Shown here piece by piece: positions 1 to 9,135 of a stretch of DNA of 64,000 nucleotides. The notes under the pieces were generated by a model. The model worked only from the letters and a program-made list of their open reading frames with translations, did no database searches and was not told the origin of the DNA. The DNA comes from RI-106 sp964496875 (GTDB taxonomy: Bacteria; Cyanobacteriota; Vampirovibrionia; Obscuribacterales; Obscuribacteraceae): the NCBI GenBank assembly GCA_964496875.1, contig CAZCBH010000001.1, positions 62,001 through 126,000 on the forward strand, in the 5' to 3' direction. Each line of letters opens with the position of its first letter. The first letter of the stretch is position 1. A program made the translations under genes and the position numbers.

Positions 1-422
1 GCGTTCTGGTCGGAACTATGAAAGTGAAAGTACCGGCTCATGACCTGGCACCGCTTACCAATGCGCCTTCAGTCTTCGGCGGTCGAGGTCATTTAAAAAA
101 ACGTCTTGAACGAAAAAAGAGCTCGGGACCTCCTCCACCGGTGGTGCCGGCGCGGGAACTGGAGGAATTTATCCGCACCTCCACCAACACACTCGATCTT
201 AGAGGCAAGCGGGTGGAGGAGGCACTCACCCTGGTGGAGCAGTTTCTGGATGGGGCCTTGATTAGTGGCATGAGCCCACTGATGGTCATTCATGGTCACG
301 GTACCGGAGCGATTAAAAAGGCGGTGCGGGAGTACATGAAGAGCTCTCGTTATGTCAGATCTTATCGGTCCGGAGAGATGCATGAAGGAGGAGATGGGGT
401 CACTGTCGTAGATGTCAAGTGA
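1..422 (+). CDS. mutS2: Endonuclease MutS2-type protein, C-terminal part (Smr domain), cut by window start
   Basis: Only the last ~140 codons are visible; the reading frame is open to the first base, so the gene begins outside the window. The tail holds a Smr domain: a LDLRGKRVEEAL helix-strand start followed by the VIHGHGTGAIKKAVREY signature, which in the family forms the nuclease/DNA-binding core. Upstream residues (VGTMKVKVP then a basic linker) resemble the segment joining the MutS2 ATPase to Smr. MutS2 proteins act on branched DNA and suppress recombination, and in some bacteria rescue collided ribosomes. Which role applies here cannot be seen. A free Smr protein is less likely because the frame continues upstream. 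The next gene lies 252 bases downstream, with no clear terminator between them. Confidence 0.85.
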   Translation, partial: VLVGTMKVKVPAHDLAPLTNAPSVFGGRGHLKKRLERKKSSGPPPPVVPARELEEFIRTSTNTLDLRGKRVEEALTLVEQFLDGALISGMSPLMVIHGHGTGAIKKAVREYMKSSRYVRSYRSGEMHEGGDGVTVVDVK

Positions 423-674
423 TTAAATCTGCAAGCTCTGGCTCTATCTTTCATTCAGGTTTTTACGTCTCGGCGCTGTCCAGAAATCGCCGGAACCGTA
501 TAAATATCCACCATGCAGTTCTAAGCACCCCTGGTGTTGATCCGCTAAAAGATTAATTCTGATGGGATTCCCGGCTTTCTACGTGGTTTTCCCACTTACA
601 TATAAGGGAATGATCTTTAAGCTAGTCGTATGGACTGACAGGCAGCAACACTTCGACAAGAGGTCCTCTCTCAA

Positions 675-3600
675 ATGGCTCTGGAAACCGCCGATGCCGG
701 TGCATCTGACAGCAAAGAACCCAAATCCTTCGCCGACCGCATGAAATCCCTGTCCGACGGGGATAAGGGTGCAGCAGAACGAAGCGAACCCAAAGATACG
801 ACCGCTGACGCCGATAACAAAATTACCGGCGATACAGATGGTGCAAAAGCCAGTGAGGCCCTGCTTCGCGACTCGGAACCCAAGCCCGAAGCAAGACAGG
901 GTGAAGTTGCCGATGCTTCCGGCGACAACAAGACCGGCGATTTGAACTTCAAGCTGGCACCACCTCCTTCCGGAGCCAAAGATGGGCTTACCGTAGCCGA
1001 CGCTGAGGTAGAGTCCGAGAGCGCAGCCGCTAAAGATCCGGCTTCCGACAGAAAACCTGTACTCGAAGGAGAAGTGACTAGGACCGAAGGTGCGCAAGAC
1101 GATGGCGATCAGGGAACCGAAAAAAGACCTGAAGTAAAAGAGGTGACCGAGGTCAAAGACAAGACCACTCTCACCGAGGTAATAGACGATGCCATGAATG
1201 TCCAGGAGAAGGTCAAGAAACTTGGCTTTCACATGGATAAATTCGGTGAGCGCCTCAGAGAAGTAAATGTAGGCGATCCAAATCCCGAAGAGCGCGGTCG
1301 GCGTATGACTGAGGCGCTCAAGCAGTTCGAGGAAGCGGCGGTTATCGTCAAACCCGAAGATGTTCTCAAATATAGGAACGACAGACGTATAGTCAAAGAA
1401 GCTATCGAGCAGGAAGAGAAGAAAGCAGAGAGCGAAAGAGATCTAGAGAAGCTGAAGGCACTCAAAATTGTCGAACGCAATCTTTATGTCCTGGAGAGAG
1501 CGCCGGGCTTGACCCACGGCAACGCGGCTCTTGCCCTCTATGGAGCAGGAGAAGTCCAACCTATAGAAGGACCTCCTTTCAACGGTCGTTCGAGAGCCCA
1601 GGCGATGCTCGAGTTCGCCTATATAAATGATCCGGTTCTCCGCTATGGCAAGGACTCTAACTTTTTCAACCGGGCCAGGGAGATTGAGCGCCGGCACGAT
1701 GTGCCCATTCAAGAACAGGGTCTCGAGATCAGTTTGAGATTGCAAGAGATAGAGCTAAGAGGGCTCGGCTCCAAAATCAACATGGTTCCTGCCGCTCCCG
1801 AGTTGCTCGGAGGCAGACCGCCGATAGAAAATAACGGCGGTGACGGTGATGATAAACTGAAAGACCCTGCCGCCAGTACCGAAGGCGCCAGAGATGGTGC
1901 CGTAACCGGTGATGAGCCGCAGAAGATTGTACCTGACCCCGCCAATGATACCGGCATCAGACCCGGTGGAGAGCAACAGGGTGATAATAAAGATCCGCTG
2001 CCTGTTGCATTGCAGCCGGGAGCCACGGTTGAGCGTGGCCCGGACGAGAAGAAAGTCGAAGTTGCCGACGCTGCCCTGACGCGCATTTCCGGTGCCGATC
2101 CCAAGCTGGAAGTGCCAGAGCTGAGCGATTCTCCCATGAGAAAGTCCGCTCTTCTCAAGCCCGAGTACCGAGAGCTATCGCCAAAAGAGAGAGCGGAAGT
2201 AGCACTCAAGATCTATGAAATCTACAAAGAGCGTGGCGCTAATCCTCGTCAGGCCCTGACCGCCGATGTGATTTCCGAATTTGAAAAAGCTATTCAGGAT
2301 GCTGATGCCGGAGTCACTCCCAGAGCCAAGGAGCTGGAGACCCAGGTCAAACAGGCAACGGACAATATCGCCAATCTTGGCGGAACAGCTCTCAAGGACA
2401 TTATCTGGAATCCCGATGGAGCGGACGAAGCGGCTAAGAAGGCTATTCCCGATGCTCTCAAAGGCCGTGAAGAGATCTCCTGGAAAGATGCACGTTCTCA
2501 GCTTAACACCAAATTCGAAGGCTTCCTCAACAGTGAGGATATGCCTCTTACAGATGAACAGAAACGTGCCACCGTCGATTATATCAAGGAGCTGAACCAG
2601 GCTGTCACTCCGAACGAATATAACCAGATATTCGAAAAAATGCAGCAGGACGAGTCTATCAAGGACCTTGTTGCTAATCCCGGCTTCCAGGCTCTTATGA
2701 ATGAGCACGGAACCCTCGCCATGCCTCTCATGCGTCTTGCCGCTCAAAGAGATGGGGTGGTCGAAGAGTATCGCAACGAAGTCAATCAGCGGGCCGTGAC
2801 TCGCATGCTCTATGCCAATGTCCTCAAAGAAGTGGCTGACGACGAAAGTGGTGCTGCCGACCGGACTCAACTGGTCGAGTCTTCCAAAAAATATTTCAGC
2901 GAAGGTTTTGCCAACAATCTAGACCCTGAAAAATCCAATAATTTCATCTCCTGGGCATCCGATTTCTCGGGCGGTCAGAAGAGCAACGTCCAGGTCAAGC
3001 CGGCAGAGTTGTTCCAGGCTGCTCTCGATAAACAGAAGCAGTTGGCTTCCGGAGAAGCCAATATGGCTATGCCGATGTCCGTTCTGGCTGATGCTTCGAC
3101 CAGACTCTTCGAGCTGGAGACCTATAACCTGGCCAAAGATCGAGCAAACATAACCCAGGAAGAGAAGCGCCAGGCATTCGAAAATCTGAAACCTTTATTC
3201 GATCGCATGGTGGCCGACGCAGACGCATCGCCAAAATCCACCGAGATGGACAAGTTCGACACACGCTATCGCTACGGCGAAGTTTTGCTGGGTGGTGTCG
3301 GTGACGAAGCGGGTAAAGCTGAGAGTGGTCGTCTGTTTAAGGAAGCCTTCACCTACGCCACCGATGGCGATAAAGGTCAGGCGGCGCTCGAATTTGCTAT
3401 CCGGGCCGGGGTATCGCCTGCGGAGATGCTCAAGCTTTCTATCGATGGAAACTCGAATCTCAAAGAAGGGGATTCTTTCCGGGGAGTACCGCTGCCGGTG
3501 GCAGCCAGAAACGCCAAACTTCTTTTTGACATGCAAGTGAAGCAACTTGCCGCGGATAAAGATAATCCTACTGACGAAGAGAGAGCTAAGGCACTGGAGA

Positions 3601-6600
3601 TGATGCGTCCCGATCTGGAGCGTATGGTAACTGTAGCCGATACCATGGTCAGTCCCCAGGGTGACGAAAAGTTCGCAACTAGACTTGCTCTAGGCAGTAT
3701 TCTACTTCAGACCAAGGACGCAAAAGCCAAAGAGGTTCTCACGGATGCCTATTCAATGGGTTCTGAGGGGGCTGAGTCCGGTCTCTTGCAGGCCGCAGGC
3801 GATCTGGCTATTGCGGCGGGAGCAAAACCGTCCGACCTGATTGGCGGCTTGCTCGAAAAATCCTCTACAAATCCGATTCCTCCTGCGCTGCTCGATTTTG
3901 AATTGAAGCGGATGATGGAGAAGCACATGCAGGAATCCAAGGGTCTGGTGGACGGCAAGCCCGTTACTCAGCCTGAATTGCAAGCGGCTGCCTTGAAAGA
4001 GTTCGAGCCTCATATGGCCAAGCTAGCCACCATCCTCGATGCCAATGTGGTCAGCGCCAACGAGAACCTTGCTTCCTGGAACACGAAAGTCGAATCTCAC
4101 TTCCCTGAAGATGCCACAGCCAGGCAGGCTGCGCTTGATCTGCATACCAAGCTCTTCCGGGGAGAGAATCGGGAAGCCAATATCCAAGCGGCGGCAGTGT
4201 TGCTGGCCGGAGGAGAACGAACCGGAGTAAATCCTGATTTCTTGAAGGATTTCGACGAATGGCAGAAGCATGTCGCCCCGGAAGGCAAGAAAGATTCGGC
4301 TCTCGAACTTCTCCAGCTCGAAGCCGGCAAGCCCATTGAAGAGGCCAAAATCGAGCAGGCTGTCGCGCTCAAATACAACTACTCCAACTACAGAGCCGGT
4401 TTGCATGCCATTGCCGGCGATAGCGAGAAGGCGAAAGAGATTTTCGCCGCCGGTGAAAGAGACGTTCCCGAGCAGTTCCGTCAGAAACTGGTGGAGGACA
4501 GCCCGGAAGTCGCCAAGATGCGTGAGCTCATAACCGGTGAGATCGCTCCGCCTAATCTCAAGGATATGACCCCTGAAGAACTGACCGAGCATATCAACCA
4601 GCTTTCGCTCAAGCCGATTCTTCGAGTCAAGCTGAAAGGTCACGATCAGACTTTCGAAGTGGACAGTCTCGAGGACCTTTACAAGAACAGGATCGACGGC
4701 AAATTAATCACCCAGGCTGACATCGAGCATGTTCAAGAGGGCTGGGGACCTTTCGATAAAGATAAAGCCAAGAAGAACATTGCCGAGTACAAACTCGCCT
4801 ATGAAGAGCTTATCAGAAGAGCGGACAATCCGGTTACTCAGACCGGAGAGTCTATCACCATGGAAGATACCAGGAAAGAGATCGAGCTTCTCAATCGTGG
4901 TCTTGCCGAAGGTAAGGACGTAGTTACCGAAGGAGAGCCGCCGCTCACTAACGAAAAACGTCTCGAGTATCATCTACTGGTCACCAAAGGTCTCAAACTA
5001 ATGACCGATCCGGTGGCGATTCGGATGGAGTACGCCATGCGCATGGAAGCGCTTGGACAGAGAGATTCCGCCGGTCTGGCCTACATGGAAGCCCAGGAAC
5101 TGCTCAAAGATTACCCGAGCCAATTAATCGAGAAAGAAAGAGAGAGTCTTCGTTCTGAGAAAGTCCGCTTTGCCGGCAGTCCCGGTGTCGGTCTCAATTT
5201 GAACGGCTCTCATGTGGAAGCCGATATGATCCTCGCTCGCCTTACCCAGATGGTGGAGGGCAATCAGAACTATGGTGACGCCGTATTAGATCGTGATCTC
5301 GGACTGAATGGCGATTCGGTGTTCATAGATCCAAGAAAGGTAGGCGCACCGGATCTCGCTTCCATATATGGAATGGACGATATGAAGTCTGCGCTGGCCA
5401 AGCGAGCCGCTTTCTTCTATCTCGCTCCAGAATTCGTGCAGGCAAAAGAGGTGGGCAAACCTATGTTTGTCTACACTTCAAGAGATTATCCTCAGGACGG
5501 CAGCAAGCCCCAGGTCATGGAGAAGGGCGCTCTCGTACAATATGTAGCCGAGAAAGAGGGAATCAGCACCGCGGACGCCGCCAATCTAATTCGTCCGCAT
5601 GGAAACTGGACTTTTGGAAACTCAGATGCCTTCAAACCTGATAAGGCTATGGATTCTCTTGCCCATGCCATCAAAGATCAAGAAGGCATTAGTATCGAAG
5701 AAGCCAGAGCCAGAGTCCAGGCTCATACCGCCGATGCGGTGAAATTTCTTGTAGGCGCCGAGAAAATGAATACCGATGCGATTCGGCAGTCGGTCAAAGA
5801 TCCTGAATTCGCCATGATCTATCAAAACGCTCTCAACAATATCGAACCTTCTTTAGCCAACACGATTCGTCAGGAAGCAGGCGGCAATTTCTGGGCCGAC
5901 GCTGCCACCACTACGGCCTTTATGGCATCTATGGCAGGCTTGAGCATGTTGATATCGAGAGGTAAGGTCAACCCCGCCGTAGGCAGGTTGACGACAGGTC
6001 AGGTTCTTCGCCGCTCTGCCGGTATCTTTGTCGCTTCCACCGCCGTTGCCGCCGGCACCAGAGTCGGTGTCAGATACCTGCAAACCGGAGAGATAGAGAA
6101 TTCTTCCGACACATTCTGGCACACCATGGGCTCTGTCGGTGTCGGACTAATCGGTCACAAGTTAATCAGCTCCAAAGTTCCCAATGAAGCGATGAGACTG
6201 ATTCCGTCGAGCTACAGCCGTAGAATCGCTTACCATTCTATTATGGCTGCTCCTGAAATTGCTCAGCCTATGGTGAGAAGCACTTTCCGTTTCCTGTCCA
6301 ATGTGGGCAAGCCGATGAGTATCTACGAGTCGAGCAAATGGCTCGAGAATAATCTCGGACCTCAGGGTAGACCCGGTACTGTCGGTCAGCTTTTTTCGTT
6401 AATGGACGAAGCCGGTCATGGTATGAGAACTTCTCAGTTCATTCGAGGAGTCGGTGTCGTGGATGATACCGGTAAAGCTGTGCTTAAAGAAGCCAACTTG
6501 AGCCAGTTCGGCAATGCCAGGTTCCTTCAGGAAGCCGCTGCCTCCGGTAACACCATCAACACTCTGGGTGACTTGCGCACTTTCCTTACCGGCAAAGGCT

Positions 6601-9044
6601 TGAGAGCAGAAGTGAGCGCTCTCGACGATGCCATGAAAGCGGCTAAGCTCTCTGCCGACGATCTTGCCAAGCCGATATCCAGTAACCTCGGACAGAATAT
6701 TCTGAAAGAGACGAATCTTTATGGTGCCAATCTGCGCAATGTGGCACGAGATATCCATACTAAGCTCATCAAAGGTCAGACTACGGATATGGCCAAGCTC
6801 GTGGATGAGATGGGTCCGATTCTTGAAGCCGACAAAGCTCTGTTGAATGTAGACAAGGCGGCAGATATCTTCAATGACGCCTTGAAAGTCTCGAAGCGTT
6901 CTAGTACTCCTTCGACTATAGGCGACCTCAAAGCTTATCTGGAGACCCTGGGTCCCCAGGGACGGGCGGCTGCCTCTCGCATACCGGAACTGGTGGATGA
7001 TCTGGCCAAGCCCATAGTCGGTGAGGAAGGCAAAGCTGTTATTCGCGAACTGGGACTCTATGGTCAGAATATGGGAAGAATAGCCCAGGAGGCTCAAGGA
7101 GCCGTACTGGACAGATCGGCTCGGGCTCTGGCTCGCGGAGTGGGTGGTTCTGCCGACGAAGTCAGTATTCAACAACTACAGAAATCGCTGGCCGATAGAG
7201 GTCTGTACGGCCCCGCCATGGAACTGGAAACCGCCGCCAAGCGCTTGAAAGTCGACACGGCGGCCAAGCTCTCCAGCACCGAAGCCCAGGCAGTTCTTCA
7301 AAGAGCCGGGCTGAATCGCACTCCCAATATGCTGACCAGTGTCGACGACGCGGTCTCGGAATTCACAAAAACTCTCGGAGAAGGCGCTACTCTTGGTGAT
7401 CTGAAAGCGGCTCTGGTTTCTAAAAATCATAAGCTCGCCACCGAGTTGAGTAAAAAAATCCCAGCCGGTCAGGAAGGTCTCAAGCTAACCGACGATGCCG
7501 CCAAACAGCTCTTAGGCGAGAGCCAGATCAATTTCTATCCGCGTATTCTCGGTAACGAAGAGCTGCAGTTCACCGCCGCAGAACTCTCTGATAATTTCGT
7601 CAAAGCCTTCGGTGATGACGCCGCCGGCTTTACTCTCAAGGATTTCAAAGAGTATTACGGTAGAAACTTCTCCGATAAATTCGACGATGCTTTCCCGAAT
7701 CTCAAGGATGTTCCGGAAGGGGCACTGTTGAACGATGTTCTCAAACAGCATGTAAGAGCCTTCGATGGCAGCGGTCTTTATAACGTTCTCAGCCGTATGG
7801 ATGAAGAGGCCGTCAAGGCTATTCGCGGCGCTGAAACCGCAGGAGTGGTGAAGCGTACCGGCTCGCTCATCAATAGCGGAGGTAGAACTGCCTGGGGCTC
7901 TCTCAAGGACGCTTACACCGCTGTCCGTACCGATCCCAGAGCGGCGATGGCTTCGGCGCAGGAAAAGGTGGCTTCGGTGACCCGGGCGGCTACCACAGGC
8001 GAGACTTACTCCCAGGCCATGCGCAGCTTTATGGAGAAGATGCCCACGGTGCAAGGTGCTATCGATAGCGCCAAGTCCGGCGGTCACAGCCTGATGGTCG
8101 GCGGCAAGGATAGAGTCGTCGGCAGCTACAAATGGGCCTCCGATACCGTCGGCTTCCACACCATGGACGCCGGTACCGACGTACTGACCATGGCGAGAAG
8201 CGGCAATGCCAATGCCATCCATACATACTTAGCCATGAAAGGCTGGTACAACATGACCGCCGGTGCTCATGAGTTGAGAATGCAGGTCAACAGTAAGACC
8301 GGTGAGAACTATACTCCTCTCGAGTCCCTTACAACTGCTCTTTCACCGGATCTTGTCGGTGACAATATGAGCCAGACTGCCTGGAAATCTTTGATGACGG
8401 CAGGAGAACTGGCCTTTATGGTCCAGTTGTTGAGAACAGGCAATCTCGGCAAACCGGTCCTAGGACCTCATGGATTGCCGGCGCCGTCGGGCTACAATCC
8501 GCTCAATTATCTCAATGCCACAAGAAGAATGGCCGGTGTCGGCTTCGATACCTCTTTGACCAGAACCTGGTCCTTGATGAAGGAAGCAGGAATGGAGAGC
8601 TCCGTCAGTGGCACCCTCTTCCGCTCTGTCGGAACCGGAGGCGCTATGCTGGGAGGCAACCAGTTCTTCGAGGGGGCTATCGCCGTACCTTATAACTGGT
8701 TCCAGAATCGAGAACTCTTCAAGACCGATACCCAGATCGGTCCCTGGTCCAGAGAAAAGTACAACATGATGAAGACCGAGATCTCCAACGATGATTTCAA
8801 GGCTCCCCAGGGCTGGTCCGGACTTTATCGTTCCGCTGCTCCCGTTCAAACCAGGGATGCAAGCGGAGCGGTCGAGAAGACCACCGCCGGAGCCACCGAA
8901 ATACCGGAAGCGAAACCCGAAGAAGACGGGGTTGTTGTCGGACCTAAACCAGAAGATGAGGTAAGACCGCAGGTTGTACCGGCTGACGACAAGAAAGATT
9001 CCGGCGACGGAGGAGCCGTCTTCAGACCGGAAAGCTCTTTCTAG
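675..9044 (+). CDS. Giant repeat-containing protein of unknown function (2789 aa)
   Basis: I do not recognise this protein. It starts at ATG behind an AAGAGG-type ribosome site. Residues 1-200 are acidic, low-complexity and rich in D, E, K and A with no signal peptide; residues 200-1200 are mostly helical and contain three diverged ~120-residue repeats (about 797-920, 938-1057, 1067-1190). Residues ~1738-1830 are Ala/Gly/Val rich with several hydrophobic stretches, the only likely membrane-interacting part. Residues ~1955-2340 carry repeated GDLKxxL and LYGxN motifs at 75-120 residue spacing. The tail is again glycine-rich, then acidic. The second giant gene follows 91 bases downstream and shares this plan, so they probably form one unit. 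A large surface-associated, structural or effector-like protein is possible, but no catalytic motif was seen and no function is assigned. Confidence 0.9.
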   Translation: MALETADAGASDSKEPKSFADRMKSLSDGDKGAAERSEPKDTTADADNKITGDTDGAKASEALLRDSEPKPEARQGEVADASGDNKTGDLNFKLAPPPSGAKDGLTVADAEVESESAAAKDPASDRKPVLEGEVTRTEGAQDDGDQGTEKRPEVKEVTEVKDKTTLTEVIDDAMNVQEKVKKLGFHMDKFGERLREVNVGDPNPEERGRRMTEALKQFEEAAVIVKPEDVLKYRNDRRIVKEAIEQEEKKAESERDLEKLKALKIVERNLYVLERAPGLTHGNAALALYGAGEVQPIEGPPFNGRSRAQAMLEFAYINDPVLRYGKDSNFFNRAREIERRHDVPIQEQGLEISLRLQEIELRGLGSKINMVPAAPELLGGRPPIENNGGDGDDKLKDPAASTEGARDGAVTGDEPQKIVPDPANDTGIRPGGEQQGDNKDPLPVALQPGATVERGPDEKKVEVADAALTRISGADPKLEVPELSDSPMRKSALLKPEYRELSPKERAEVALKIYEIYKERGANPRQALTADVISEFEKAIQDADAGVTPRAKELETQVKQATDNIANLGGTALKDIIWNPDGADEAAKKAIPDALKGREEISWKDARSQLNTKFEGFLNSEDMPLTDEQKRATVDYIKELNQAVTPNEYNQIFEKMQQDESIKDLVANPGFQALMNEHGTLAMPLMRLAAQRDGVVEEYRNEVNQRAVTRMLYANVLKEVADDESGAADRTQLVESSKKYFSEGFANNLDPEKSNNFISWASDFSGGQKSNVQVKPAELFQAALDKQKQLASGEANMAMPMSVLADASTRLFELETYNLAKDRANITQEEKRQAFENLKPLFDRMVADADASPKSTEMDKFDTRYRYGEVLLGGVGDEAGKAESGRLFKEAFTYATDGDKGQAALEFAIRAGVSPAEMLKLSIDGNSNLKEGDSFRGVPLPVAARNAKLLFDMQVKQLAADKDNPTDEERAKALEMMRPDLERMVTVADTMVSPQGDEKFATRLALGSILLQTKDAKAKEVLTDAYSMGSEGAESGLLQAAGDLAIAAGAKPSDLIGGLLEKSSTNPIPPALLDFELKRMMEKHMQESKGLVDGKPVTQPELQAAALKEFEPHMAKLATILDANVVSANENLASWNTKVESHFPEDATARQAALDLHTKLFRGENREANIQAAAVLLAGGERTGVNPDFLKDFDEWQKHVAPEGKKDSALELLQLEAGKPIEEAKIEQAVALKYNYSNYRAGLHAIAGDSEKAKEIFAAGERDVPEQFRQKLVEDSPEVAKMRELITGEIAPPNLKDMTPEELTEHINQLSLKPILRVKLKGHDQTFEVDSLEDLYKNRIDGKLITQADIEHVQEGWGPFDKDKAKKNIAEYKLAYEELIRRADNPVTQTGESITMEDTRKEIELLNRGLAEGKDVVTEGEPPLTNEKRLEYHLLVTKGLKLMTDPVAIRMEYAMRMEALGQRDSAGLAYMEAQELLKDYPSQLIEKERESLRSEKVRFAGSPGVGLNLNGSHVEADMILARLTQMVEGNQNYGDAVLDRDLGLNGDSVFIDPRKVGAPDLASIYGMDDMKSALAKRAAFFYLAPEFVQAKEVGKPMFVYTSRDYPQDGSKPQVMEKGALVQYVAEKEGISTADAANLIRPHGNWTFGNSDAFKPDKAMDSLAHAIKDQEGISIEEARARVQAHTADAVKFLVGAEKMNTDAIRQSVKDPEFAMIYQNALNNIEPSLANTIRQEAGGNFWADAATTTAFMASMAGLSMLISRGKVNPAVGRLTTGQVLRRSAGIFVASTAVAAGTRVGVRYLQTGEIENSSDTFWHTMGSVGVGLIGHKLISSKVPNEAMRLIPSSYSRRIAYHSIMAAPEIAQPMVRSTFRFLSNVGKPMSIYESSKWLENNLGPQGRPGTVGQLFSLMDEAGHGMRTSQFIRGVGVVDDTGKAVLKEANLSQFGNARFLQEAAASGNTINTLGDLRTFLTGKGLRAEVSALDDAMKAAKLSADDLAKPISSNLGQNILKETNLYGANLRNVARDIHTKLIKGQTTDMAKLVDEMGPILEADKALLNVDKAADIFNDALKVSKRSSTPSTIGDLKAYLETLGPQGRAAASRIPELVDDLAKPIVGEEGKAVIRELGLYGQNMGRIAQEAQGAVLDRSARALARGVGGSADEVSIQQLQKSLADRGLYGPAMELETAAKRLKVDTAAKLSSTEAQAVLQRAGLNRTPNMLTSVDDAVSEFTKTLGEGATLGDLKAALVSKNHKLATELSKKIPAGQEGLKLTDDAAKQLLGESQINFYPRILGNEELQFTAAELSDNFVKAFGDDAAGFTLKDFKEYYGRNFSDKFDDAFPNLKDVPEGALLNDVLKQHVRAFDGSGLYNVLSRMDEEAVKAIRGAETAGVVKRTGSLINSGGRTAWGSLKDAYTAVRTDPRAAMASAQEKVASVTRAATTGETYSQAMRSFMEKMPTVQGAIDSAKSGGHSLMVGGKDRVVGSYKWASDTVGFHTMDAGTDVLTMARSGNANAIHTYLAMKGWYNMTAGAHELRMQVNSKTGENYTPLESLTTALSPDLVGDNMSQTAWKSLMTAGELAFMVQLLRTGNLGKPVLGPHGLPAPSGYNPLNYLNATRRMAGVGFDTSLTRTWSLMKEAGMESSVSGTLFRSVGTGGAMLGGNQFFEGAIAVPYNWFQNRELFKTDTQIGPWSREKYNMMKTEISNDDFKAPQGWSGLYRSAAPVQTRDASGAVEKTTAGATEIPEAKPEEDGVVVGPKPEDEVRPQVVPADDKKDSGDGGAVFRPESSF

Positions 9045-9135
9045 TGAGTTTTCGGACAATTTCTGTCCAAAAGAGGGAACATTGTGTATATAACCGGACA
9101 ATATCGATGTTTCTTTCCCGAGGTTGGCAGAAGAG

